A stretch of 64,000 nucleotides of DNA from Sphingomonas sp. (GTDB taxonomy: Bacteria > Pseudomonadota > Alphaproteobacteria > Sphingomonadales > Sphingomonadaceae): contig JAFOMG010000008.1 of the NCBI GenBank assembly GCA_017418975.1, forward strand, positions 16,867-80,866, given 5' to 3'. The translations under genes were made by a program, and so were the position numbers. The number at the start of each line of letters is the position of its first letter. Positions within the stretch are counted from its first letter, which is position 1. This document shows, one piece after another, positions 53,208-60,820 of the stretch. The notes beneath the pieces were generated by a model, which was not told the origin of the DNA, did not search any database, and saw only the letters and a list, made by a program, of their open reading frames with translations.

Positions 53208-56200
53208 ATGGAACGTCCGATCTTCTTCGATGCGAGCGGCAAGCGGAACCGCTGGACGATGCGGGCCTTCTTCGCGCTGCTGCTGGTGATCGTGCTCGCC
53301 GCCGGTGCCTTTGCGATGACCGTGGTGCGCGTGCCCACGCCGGGGCCGCTGGCCGTGGCGCTCGAACATCCCCAGCCGCGCTCGCTGAAGCAGCAGGCCA
53401 ACCGGTTGCGCCACAGCTTCGCTTCCTGGCTGCCCCAGGGGCCGGCCAAGGCCTCGGCCGCGCCGCTGGCGGTTGGCTTCTACGTGCCCTGGGACGATGC
53501 CAGCGGCGCCTCGCTGCGCCGCCATATCAACGAGCTGGATTGGGTGGTCCCTTCGCTCTACACCGTCACCGGGCCGCAGCACCGCATCGCGACGGCGCCC
53601 GACACCGAGTTCGACCCGATCCTCGCCTCGGCCACTCGCCGGCCCAAGGTGCTGCCGATGGTGCAGAACGCCACCGGCGACAATTGGGACAGCGCCGGCG
53701 CCGCCGCGCTGCTGCGCGATCCCAAGACGCGCGCCGCCTTTCTCGACGACCTGCAGCGCACCCTGGCGGCGCGCAAGGCGGACGGCGTGGTGTTCGACTT
53801 CGAGGAACTGCCCACCGCCTCGCAGCGCGACTATCTGGCGCTGCTGCGCGAGGCGCGCGCCCGCTTCGCCGCGGCGAAGCTGAGCATCGCGGTCACCGTG
53901 CCCGCGCAGGACGACGACTGGAACATGAAGGCCTATGCCGCCGCGGCCGACCATGTGATCCTGATGAACTATGACGAGCATGCCCCGGCCACCGCCGCGG
54001 GCCCGATCGCCAGCCAGGCCTGGTTCGTCCGCCAGATGAACGCCGCGCTGACCCAGGTGCCCGCCGAAAAGCTGATCGTCGGCATCGCCAACTATGGCTA
54101 TAACTGGACGGCACCAGGCAAGGCCGACCCGATCTCGATCGAAGAGGCCTGGCTGATCGCCCATGACAGCGAGGCCACCGTCACCTTCGACAAGGCGAGC
54201 GGCAACCAGAGCTTCGCCTATGAGGAGAACGGCACCGAGCACACCGTGTGGATGGCCGATGCCACCACGGCCTGGAACCAGCTGCGCGCCGCCAATATCA
54301 AGGGCGTGGGCGGCGTCGCGCTGTGGCGCCTCGGCTCCGAAGATTCCAATTTCTGGGCGGCACTGGGCGCGGCCCATTCGGGCAAGATCCCCGACCTGCG
54401 CCGGATCGAGGCCGTCGGCGATGTCGACGTGGAGGGATCGGGCGAAATCCTGCGCATCACCAGCACGCCGAGCGTCGGCGCGCGCACGATCGTCCAGAAT
54501 CCGCAAGGGCTGATCGTCGACGAGATCTTCCATTCGCTGCCGACCCCCTATGTCGTCACCCGCACCGGCTATATGCCCGGCAAGGTCGCGCTGACCTTTG
54601 ACGACGGCCCCGATGCCGACTGGACGCCGAAGATCCTCGACGTGCTCAAGCAGAAGCAAGTGACCGGCACCTTCTTCATGATCGGCGAGAACGCGATGGC
54701 GGAACCGTTCCTCGTCCGCCGCGTGGTCGACGAAGGGCATGAGATCGGCAGCCATACCTTCACCCACCCCAACCTCGCGCTGGCCTCGACGCGCGGCACG
54801 CGGATCGAGCTCAACGCCACCCAGCGGCTGATCGAGGCCTATACCGGCCGCTCGGTCCGCCTGTTCCGCGCGCCCTATTTCGGCGATGCCGAGCCGACCA
54901 CCGCCGACGAGCTGATCCCCGCGCTCACGGCGCAGCGCGCCGGCTATACCAATGTCGGCCTGCACGTGGATCCGAACGACTGGCAGCGCCCGGGCGTCGA
55001 CGCGATCGTGGATACCACGCTGCGCGAAGTGGAAGCGGGCAATGCCGAGCAGTCGGGCCAGATCATCCTGCTCCACGACGGCGGCGGCGACCGTTCGCAG
55101 ACGCTGGCGGCGCTGCCGCGGATCATCGACGGGCTGCGGGCCAAGGGCTATCAGTTCGTCCCCGTCTCGCAGCTCGCCGGCCTTACCCGCGACCAGGTGA
55201 TGCCCGAGGTGCAGGAGGGCGATCTGGCCGCGGTGCGGATGGACGTGGGCATCTTCCTCGTCGCGGCGACGCTGGGCTTCATGCTGAAATGGTCGTTCTT
55301 CCTGGCGATCGCGCTCGGCATAGCACGCGCCCTCGTCCTTGCCGGGCTGGCGGTGAACGGCAACCGGCGGAAGAACCGGCCGCTGGCGCCGGAGATCGTG
55401 CCCGATCGCTTCGTCTCGGTGCTGATCCCGGCCTTCAATGAGGCAAAGGTGATCGAGGCCTCGATCCGCCGCGTCCTCGCCAGCGAACAGGTGAACGTCG
55501 AAGTGATCGTGCTCGACGACGGATCGCAGGACGGCACCAGCGACGTGGTCCGCGCCGCCTTTGCCGGCGAGCCGCGAGTCAAGCTGCTGACGCTGGAGAA
55601 TGGCGGCAAGGCACGCGCGCTCAACCGCGGGCTGGCACTGGCCAGGGGCGACATCGTCATCGCGCTCGATGCCGACACCCAGTTCGAGCCGCTGACCATC
55701 GCGCGCCTCGCCCGCTGGTTCGAGGATCCCGAGGTCGGCGCCATCGCCGGCAACGCCAAGGTGGGCAACCGCATCAACCTGGTCACCCGCTGGCAGGCGG
55801 TGGAATATGTCACCTCGCAGAATCTCGAGCGGCGGGCGCTGGCCAGCCTCGACGCGATCATGGTGGTGCCGGGCGCGGTCGGCGCGTGGCGCAAGGCGGC
55901 GCTCGACGATGTGGGCGGCTATCCGGTCGACACCCTGGCCGAGGACCAGGACCTGACCATCGCGATCCAGCGCAAGGGCTGGCGCGTGGGCTATGATATC
56001 GACGCCGTCGCCTGGACCGAGGCCCCGGAGAGCTTCCGCGCGCTCGCCAGGCAGCGCTTCCGCTGGGCGTTCGGCACGCTCCAGTGCCTGTGGAAGCATC
56101 GCGCGATCCTGCGCACCCGCAAGCCGGCGGGCCTGGCCCTGGTCGGCATTCCCCAGGCCTGGGTGTTCCAGATCGCCTTCGCGCTGATCTCTCCGCTGAT

Positions 56201-56585
56201 CGACCTGGCGCTGATCGCCTCGATCGTCGGCACCGCGGTCCGGGTCTGGCAGCATGGCTGGGCCCAGACCGAGAGCGATGTGCTGCGCATGGGCATCTAC
56301 TGGATTTCGTTCATGGCGATCGACTTCCTGTGCGGCTGGGTCGCCTATCGCATGGAGAAGCGCGAGAAACGCTATCCGGGGCTGCTGCTGCTCGCGCAGC
56401 GCTTCGTCTATCGCCAGCTGATGTACTGGGTGGTGATCCGCGCCGTCGCCAATGCGCTGCGCGGCCCCTGGGTCGGCTGGGGCAAGCTGGAGCGCAGCGG
56501 CCGGGTGGAGGCGCAGGCGACGCCGGAGGCGCAACCCGCGCAGGAGACGCGGGCCGCGGGGGAGACGCAGGCAACCGCCGCATGA
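53208..56585 (+). CDS. Three-domain fusion: GH18-like hydrolase, NodB polysaccharide deacetylase, GT2 glycosyltransferase
   Basis: 1125-residue membrane protein. After one N-terminal helix (about 19-38) comes a GH18-like domain (about 85-390) with DGVVFDFEELP, which keeps the Asp and acid Glu of the DxxDxDxE motif though its middle Asp is Val. A NodB deacetylase (about 455-665) has all five motifs: TFDDGPD, HTFTH, RAPYFGD, DPNDW and LLHDGGG. A helix near 685-710 leads to a processive GT2 (about 735-960) with VLDDGSQDG, DAD (DxD), AEDQDL and QRFRW, then four or five membrane helices. It should synthesise, deacetylate and trim a beta-1,4 or 1,6 N-acetylhexosamine exopolysaccharide. Fused proteins of this type occur in other Proteobacteria. 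Confidence 0.92.
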   Translation: MERPIFFDASGKRNRWTMRAFFALLLVIVLAAGAFAMTVVRVPTPGPLAVALEHPQPRSLKQQANRLRHSFASWLPQGPAKASAAPLAVGFYVPWDDASGASLRRHINELDWVVPSLYTVTGPQHRIATAPDTEFDPILASATRRPKVLPMVQNATGDNWDSAGAAALLRDPKTRAAFLDDLQRTLAARKADGVVFDFEELPTASQRDYLALLREARARFAAAKLSIAVTVPAQDDDWNMKAYAAAADHVILMNYDEHAPATAAGPIASQAWFVRQMNAALTQVPAEKLIVGIANYGYNWTAPGKADPISIEEAWLIAHDSEATVTFDKASGNQSFAYEENGTEHTVWMADATTAWNQLRAANIKGVGGVALWRLGSEDSNFWAALGAAHSGKIPDLRRIEAVGDVDVEGSGEILRITSTPSVGARTIVQNPQGLIVDEIFHSLPTPYVVTRTGYMPGKVALTFDDGPDADWTPKILDVLKQKQVTGTFFMIGENAMAEPFLVRRVVDEGHEIGSHTFTHPNLALASTRGTRIELNATQRLIEAYTGRSVRLFRAPYFGDAEPTTADELIPALTAQRAGYTNVGLHVDPNDWQRPGVDAIVDTTLREVEAGNAEQSGQIILLHDGGGDRSQTLAALPRIIDGLRAKGYQFVPVSQLAGLTRDQVMPEVQEGDLAAVRMDVGIFLVAATLGFMLKWSFFLAIALGIARALVLAGLAVNGNRRKNRPLAPEIVPDRFVSVLIPAFNEAKVIEASIRRVLASEQVNVEVIVLDDGSQDGTSDVVRAAFAGEPRVKLLTLENGGKARALNRGLALARGDIVIALDADTQFEPLTIARLARWFEDPEVGAIAGNAKVGNRINLVTRWQAVEYVTSQNLERRALASLDAIMVVPGAVGAWRKAALDDVGGYPVDTLAEDQDLTIAIQRKGWRVGYDIDAVAWTEAPESFRALARQRFRWAFGTLQCLWKHRAILRTRKPAGLALVGIPQAWVFQIAFALISPLIDLALIASIVGTAVRVWQHGWAQTESDVLRMGIYWISFMAIDFLCGWVAYRMEKREKRYPGLLLLAQRFVYRQLMYWVVIRAVANALRGPWVGWGKLERSGRVEAQATPEAQPAQETRAAGETQATAA

Positions 56586-56926
56586 GGAAACTGCCCGAGG
56601 AAAGACCCAGCCAATATGTGCTGGACGAGCGCGCATGCCGGATGATCTGCCCGATCGCGGCGGCCATGGTGGGCGTGTGCCTGACGGCGATCGGCATCCT
56701 GCGGGTGGTGATCGCCGTCAGGCGCGCCAACACGCTCGCCGACGACCTGCTGGCGCTGGACGCGGTGCTGTTCCTGATCGCGACGCTCACTTCCTATTTC
56801 GCGCTGCGGACGGTGACGACGAAGCGGATGCACGATCTCGAGCGCGTCGCTGACGTGACCTTTATCGCGGCGATGCTGCTGATGACCGTGGCCGCGCTGG
56901 TGATGACCTATGCGCTGGCGGTGTAG
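56582..56926 (+). CDS. Small inner-membrane protein of unknown function
   Basis: 114-residue protein with three hydrophobic segments (about residues 21-46, 59-81 and 92-113) and a basic loop (AVRRANTLADD). The ATG overlaps the stop of the GH18-NodB-GT2 gene (ATGA), so it is co-translated with it and may be an accessory subunit for polysaccharide synthesis or export. I recognise no family. A convergent histidine kinase gene ends 53 bp downstream. Confidence 0.7.
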   Translation: MRKLPEERPSQYVLDERACRMICPIAAAMVGVCLTAIGILRVVIAVRRANTLADDLLALDAVLFLIATLTSYFALRTVTTKRMHDLERVADVTFIAAMLLMTVAALVMTYALAV

Positions 56927-56978
56927 GCTGGAGGTCCATATTCCTTCGACGGAATGAGAGCCGAAGGGGCAAGCAGCG

Positions 56979-58340
56979 TCAGAAGCGGATCGTCGCGCGA
57001 AGCCCGGGCGCATTGTCCTCTAGCGCGAGGCTGCCCTGGTGGAGCCGGGCCACCGCCTCGACCAGCGACAGCCCCAGGCCCGAACCGGTGACGTGGCGAG
57101 CCGGATCCAGGCGGCCGAAGCGGCTCAGCGCCTCGGCGCGGCGTTCGGCGGGGATGCCGGGGCCATCATCGGCCACCCAGAGCGCGATGCCGCCCGCCTC
57201 GCGCGCCGCGCCGACGACGATGCGATGGCCGCCCTCGGCATATTTGGTGGCGTTCTCGATCAGATTGCCAAGCGCCTGACCCATCAGTTCGCGATGGAGC
57301 GGCGCGTGCATGCCGGGCTCGGCCTCGACCGCGATCTCGAAGCCGCGGTCCTCGGCGAGCGGGCCATAGACTTCGGCAAGATCCTCCAGCAGCGCGGCGA
57401 CGTCGGTATCGACGAAGCGGTCGCGCCCGATCCCCGCCTCGGCCCGGCTGATCAGCAACGCCGTGGAGAGCATGCCGAGCAGCGTCTCCGCCTCGCCCGA
57501 AACGCGCTCCAGCGCCGCGAGCGCGGTCTCGTCCTCCGTCTCGATGATCGCCCGCTCGAGCGTCACCTTGATCCGGGTGACCGGCGATTTGAGATCGTGC
57601 GCCAGCCCATCGGTCATCATGCGCAGCTGCGAGACCAGCGCCTCGATGCGATCGAGCATCCCGTTGACCGCTTCACCGAGCGCATCGAACGCGTCGCCGC
57701 TGCCGTCGATCGGAACACGGCGGCCCAGCCTGCCCTCGCCCACGTCGCGCGCGGTGGTAACCACCGCCTGGATCTGATTGGAGAGGACGCGGCCGATCAG
57801 CAGGGCGCTGAGCAGCGCGAAGACCACGCCGATCACCAGCGCGGCGGTGATCGCTTCCTCGTTCACGCGCGCCAGGCGCGCGCTCGAGGTGATCACATGG
57901 CCGGCGAGGAGCCGCTCGCCATTGGGAAGCGTGGTGGAGGAGACGCCCATCAGCTCGGCCCGGTCGCTGCCGGTGCGATAGAGCTCGATCGCGCGCCAAT
58001 CGGTCTCGGCCGGGATCACCGTGGGCCAGTCGCCGAGATTGCCGCGGATCGGGTCTTCCTTCGCGGTGGCGAGCAGGATCACCAGCGGGCTGGCATGCGC
58101 CTGGGCAAGCCGCGCGTCGATGATCCGCACGAGCGCCGCATCGCCGCCGGCGTGCCAGGCCGAGACGAGATCGTCGCGCAGATCGGTTACGAGCGCCTTC
58201 TGCTCGGCCGCGAGCGCGCTTTCGCTCGATTGCTGGACGAAGAGCAGGATGCCGCCGGTGACGGTGAGCTGCACCAGGAAGGCAATGATCACGAAGCGCG
58301 CGATGACCGAGCGCGCGAGCTGCCCCCAGCGCAGCGTCAC
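56979..58340 (-). CDS. Sensor histidine kinase (HAMP, HisKA, HATPase)
   Basis: 453-residue two-component sensor. It has helix 1 (about 14-36), a periplasmic region of roughly 125 residues, helix 2 (about 164-186), a HAMP linker, a dimerisation domain with phospho-acceptor His248 in GLAHDLKSP, and an ATPase with N box NLIENATKYA, G1 VADDGPGIP and G2 GSGLGLSL. It starts with GTG one base after the response regulator stop, so the two are coupled. The stimulus is unknown; the divergent AcvB-MprF genes suggest envelope stress, acid or cationic peptides. Confidence 0.9.
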   Translation of the reverse strand: MTLRWGQLARSVIARFVIIAFLVQLTVTGGILLFVQQSSESALAAEQKALVTDLRDDLVSAWHAGGDAALVRIIDARLAQAHASPLVILLATAKEDPIRGNLGDWPTVIPAETDWRAIELYRTGSDRAELMGVSSTTLPNGERLLAGHVITSSARLARVNEEAITAALVIGVVFALLSALLIGRVLSNQIQAVVTTARDVGEGRLGRRVPIDGSGDAFDALGEAVNGMLDRIEALVSQLRMMTDGLAHDLKSPVTRIKVTLERAIIETEDETALAALERVSGEAETLLGMLSTALLISRAEAGIGRDRFVDTDVAALLEDLAEVYGPLAEDRGFEIAVEAEPGMHAPLHRELMGQALGNLIENATKYAEGGHRIVVGAAREAGGIALWVADDGPGIPAERRAEALSRFGRLDPARHVTGSGLGLSLVEAVARLHQGSLALEDNAPGLRATIRF

Positions 58341-58341
58341 G

Positions 58342-59025
58342 TCACGCCGCCGGACCGAGACGATAGCCGGCGCCGCGGATCGTGTGGAGGATCGGCTCGC
58401 CGCCGTCGTCCAGCTTCTTCCGGAGCCGGCTGATATGGACGTCGATCACATTGGTGCCGGGATCGAAATGATAATCCCACACCCCTTCCAGCAGCATGGT
58501 GCGGGTGATCACCTGGTCCGGATGGCGCAGGAAATATTCGAGCAGGCGGAACTCGCGCGGCTGAAGGTCGATCACCTTGCTGCCGCGCTTCACCCGGCGC
58601 GAGAGCAGGTCCATCTCCAGATCGCCGGAACCGAGCTTGGTCACCGCGGTCTCCGCCGCGCCGCGCTTGCGCAGCAGCAGGCGGATGCGGGCGAGCAGCT
58701 CGGCAAAGGCGAAGGGCTTCACGAGATAGTCGTCGGCGCCCGAGGTGAGACCGCCGACCCGGTCGTCCGGAGTACCGAGCGCCGAGAGGATGATCACCGG
58801 CGTCTCGATCTTCGCGGCGCGCAGGGCGCCGAGCACGGCCATGCCGTCCATCCCGGGCAGCATGCGGTCGAGCACGATCGCGTCGTAGCTGCCGTCGCTG
58901 GCGAGGAACAGGCCGTCGCGCCCATTGTCGGCACGGTCGACCGTGAACCCCTCTTCGCTCATTCCCTTGACGATATAGGCAGCGGTGGGCTCGTCATCCT
59001 CCACCAGCAGCAGCTTGTGCCCCAT
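58342..59025 (-). CDS. OmpR-family response regulator
   Basis: 227-residue regulator with a receiver domain (acidic pocket VEDDE, phospho-acceptor Asp53 in VLDRMLPG, Lys in VKPFAF) and a C-terminal winged helix (REFRLLEYFLRHP, IDVHISRLRKKL, RGAGYRLG). The ATG at 59025 is preferred, with a GGAGAGA site close by; a GTG three codons upstream is possible. Its 5' end overlaps the PDZ gene by about 30 bp and it precedes the kinase by one base, forming a three-gene operon. Confidence 0.92.
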   Translation of the reverse strand: MGHKLLLVEDDEPTAAYIVKGMSEEGFTVDRADNGRDGLFLASDGSYDAIVLDRMLPGMDGMAVLGALRAAKIETPVIILSALGTPDDRVGGLTSGADDYLVKPFAFAELLARIRLLLRKRGAAETAVTKLGSGDLEMDLLSRRVKRGSKVIDLQPREFRLLEYFLRHPDQVITRTMLLEGVWDYHFDPGTNVIDVHISRLRKKLDDGGEPILHTIRGAGYRLGPAA

Positions 59026-59470
59026 TCTCTCCACTCGCGCTTCGCAAGAGCTTGAGATGGCGTAGCTGCTTTTGGTGCACCAAGTCGAGATATACCTGCG
59101 GGTGGCGATCGTTGCGGAGATAGCGCCGGGCCTGATCGAGCGTGTCCACCCCGCGCCCGTCGATGGCGACGATCGCGTCGCCCACCTCCATCCCGTCCCT
59201 GGCCGCCTCGCTTCCCGAACGCAGGCTGGTCACCACCAGCCCGCGCGCGGTGCTGCCCGGCGTCTCGGCGGTGAAGCCCGGGAACAGGCTGGCGCCGCTC
59301 TGCGCGGCGAAGACGCGGTTGATACCCGATCGCCAGGCCCAGCCCAGGATCACCATGGCGCTGAGCGCGAAGGAAAGGACGAGGATCAGCACGAACCCAT
59401 CGGTTCCGCGCATCGTGCGACCGGCGGGAGCGGTGCTATCCTGGATGTCGCGGCTGGTCATTGCGAGCAT
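58994..59470 (-). CDS. Membrane-anchored PDZ-domain protein
   Basis: About 158 residues: a short N-terminus, one membrane helix (GFVLILVLSFALSAMVILGW), then a periplasmic PDZ domain (ARGLVVTSLRSGSEAARDGM, VGDAIVAIDGRGVDTLDQ). Three candidate starts exist (GTG 59500, ATG 59470, ATG 59461), none with a good ribosome-binding site; 59470 is chosen arbitrarily among them. No protease domain is attached. It leads the response regulator-kinase operon, so it may tune the sensor by binding misfolded or peptide ligands; this is inference. Confidence 0.75.
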   Translation of the reverse strand: MLAMTSRDIQDSTAPAGRTMRGTDGFVLILVLSFALSAMVILGWAWRSGINRVFAAQSGASLFPGFTAETPGSTARGLVVTSLRSGSEAARDGMEVGDAIVAIDGRGVDTLDQARRYLRNDRHPQVYLDLVHQKQLRHLKLLRSASGENGAQAAAGGG

Positions 59471-59579
59471 GGAAATGCCCGTGGCGCCCAGCCAAGTCAC
59501 GTTAAGCTTTGGTCATGATCTCGTCACGGGAAAGCGAATCGCGTGTATCTATGGAAGCGAGACTTTCAAGGAGTTCGCC

Positions 59580-60314
59580 ATGCGCCTTCGCCGCCGCAAG
59601 CTCGGCATCGCCCTCGCCGCCCTGGCCCTGATCCTGGCCGGTTTCACCGGCTTCCTCGCCTATGTCGGCTATCTGGGCGGCCCGGTCTATTACGACATAG
59701 CGCCCACCCGCCCGACGCCGCCCGCGATGAAGGGCCTCGCCGTGGTGCTGGTATCGGGCGATATGGGCTTCAAGATCGGCATGGGGCCGGAAATCGCGAG
59801 GCGCTTCGCCGCGGACGGCGTGCCCGTGGTGGGCGTCAGCTCGATGGCCTATTTCCGGCACAAGCGCACGCCCGCCGAAATCCAGGCCCTGATCACCGAC
59901 GCGGCACGGCGCGCGCTCGCTTTCGGCCATGCGGACCGGCTGGTGATGATCGGGCAATCCTATGGCGCCGACATGACGCATGTGGGCCTGACCGGCCTGC
60001 CCCAGGACCTGCGCGCCAAGGTGAAGCTGGTCGCGCTGGTGGTGCCGACCGACACCGTCTTCTACCAGGTCTCGCCTGCCGAGATGTTCAACTGGATCAA
60101 GCCCGACGCAATGGCGCTGTCCACCGGCCGGCAGCTCACCTGGGTGCCGACGCTCTGCGTGCAGGGCGTGGAGGAGAAGAACAGCCTGTGCCCGATGCTG
60201 ACCCAGCCCAATGTGCGTAGCGTGGCGCTGCCGGGCGGACACATGCTTCACCACGACCCCGATACGCTGTACGATACGCTCAAACCCGCGGTCGCCGACA
60301 TTACCAAAAATTAG
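59580..60314 (+). CDS. AcvB/VirJ-like alpha/beta hydrolase (lysyl-phosphatidylglycerol hydrolase candidate)
   Basis: 244-residue exported or membrane-anchored hydrolase. An N-terminal helix (about 8-30) precedes the VirJ-type domain: LVSGDMGFKIG, the nucleophile elbow IGQSYGAD (Ser127) and a late His in LPGGHMLHHD. AAGGAG 5 bp before the ATG is a strong ribosome-binding site. Agrobacterium AcvB hydrolyses lysyl-phosphatidylglycerol and is encoded with the LpiA/MprF synthase. Here mprF lies two genes downstream on the same strand, supporting that role. It equals the C-terminal domain of AcvB in length, like VirJ. Confidence 0.8.
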   Translation: MRLRRRKLGIALAALALILAGFTGFLAYVGYLGGPVYYDIAPTRPTPPAMKGLAVVLVSGDMGFKIGMGPEIARRFAADGVPVVGVSSMAYFRHKRTPAEIQALITDAARRALAFGHADRLVMIGQSYGADMTHVGLTGLPQDLRAKVKLVALVVPTDTVFYQVSPAEMFNWIKPDAMALSTGRQLTWVPTLCVQGVEEKNSLCPMLTQPNVRSVALPGGHMLHHDPDTLYDTLKPAVADITKN

Positions 60315-60386
60315 GATTTCGATCACGCCGCCGACAGGCACGCAGGGCCAAAGAGCGACACGAGAGATACCGAGGGAGTTTTCGAA

Positions 60387-60809
60387 ATGCGCTTCGGCAA
60401 GCTATTGGCCGGCATCGGCGTCGGCGCCATTCTGCTCGGCACGGTGCAGGCTTCCGCCCAGGCGCCGGCGGCCGCGACCGGCGTGGTCGGCACCTGGGTC
60501 AATCCGCGCGGCAGCGTGAAGGTGCAGACCGGTGCATGCGGCGACAAGCTGTGCGGCTGGGTCGTCTGGGCCAATGACGAAGCCCAGCGCGACGCGCGCG
60601 ACAGCGGCGTCCAGAAGCTGATCGGCACCGAGCTGCTCCAGGACTATCATCCCACCGGCAACGGCAAGTGGCAGGGCCGCGTCTATGTGCCCGATATGGG
60701 CCAGACCTATTACTCGAAGATCGAGCAGCAGGGGCCGAACAGCCTGAAGATCAGCGGATGCATCCTGGGTGGCTGGATCTGCAAGTCGCAGGTCTGGCAG
60801 CGCGGCTGA
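60387..60809 (+). CDS. DUF2147 periplasmic protein
   Basis: 140-residue exported protein. The signal peptide ends at ASA near residue 24, and the mature part shows the DUF2147 pattern: GVVGTWVNPRGSVKVQ, CGDKLCGWVVW with a likely disulfide, KWQGRVYVPDMGQTYY and a CILGGWICKSQVW ending with a second Cys pair. GAGGGAG precedes the ATG at normal spacing. Function unknown. It lies between the AcvB-like gene and mprF, 11 bp before the latter, so the three probably form one envelope operon. Confidence 0.85.
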   Translation: MRFGKLLAGIGVGAILLGTVQASAQAPAAATGVVGTWVNPRGSVKVQTGACGDKLCGWVVWANDEAQRDARDSGVQKLIGTELLQDYHPTGNGKWQGRVYVPDMGQTYYSKIEQQGPNSLKISGCILGGWICKSQVWQRG

Positions 60810-60820
60810 GGTCGGCCGCG

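Noticed and set aside
51252-56636. An uninterrupted minus-strand frame of about 1790 codons antisense to the receptor, PepSY and three-domain fusion genes
   Set aside because: It is a low-complexity Arg/Gly/Ala/Asp-rich translation with no family motif, produced by the high GC third-position bias; the plus-strand genes have clear domains and ribosome-binding sites.
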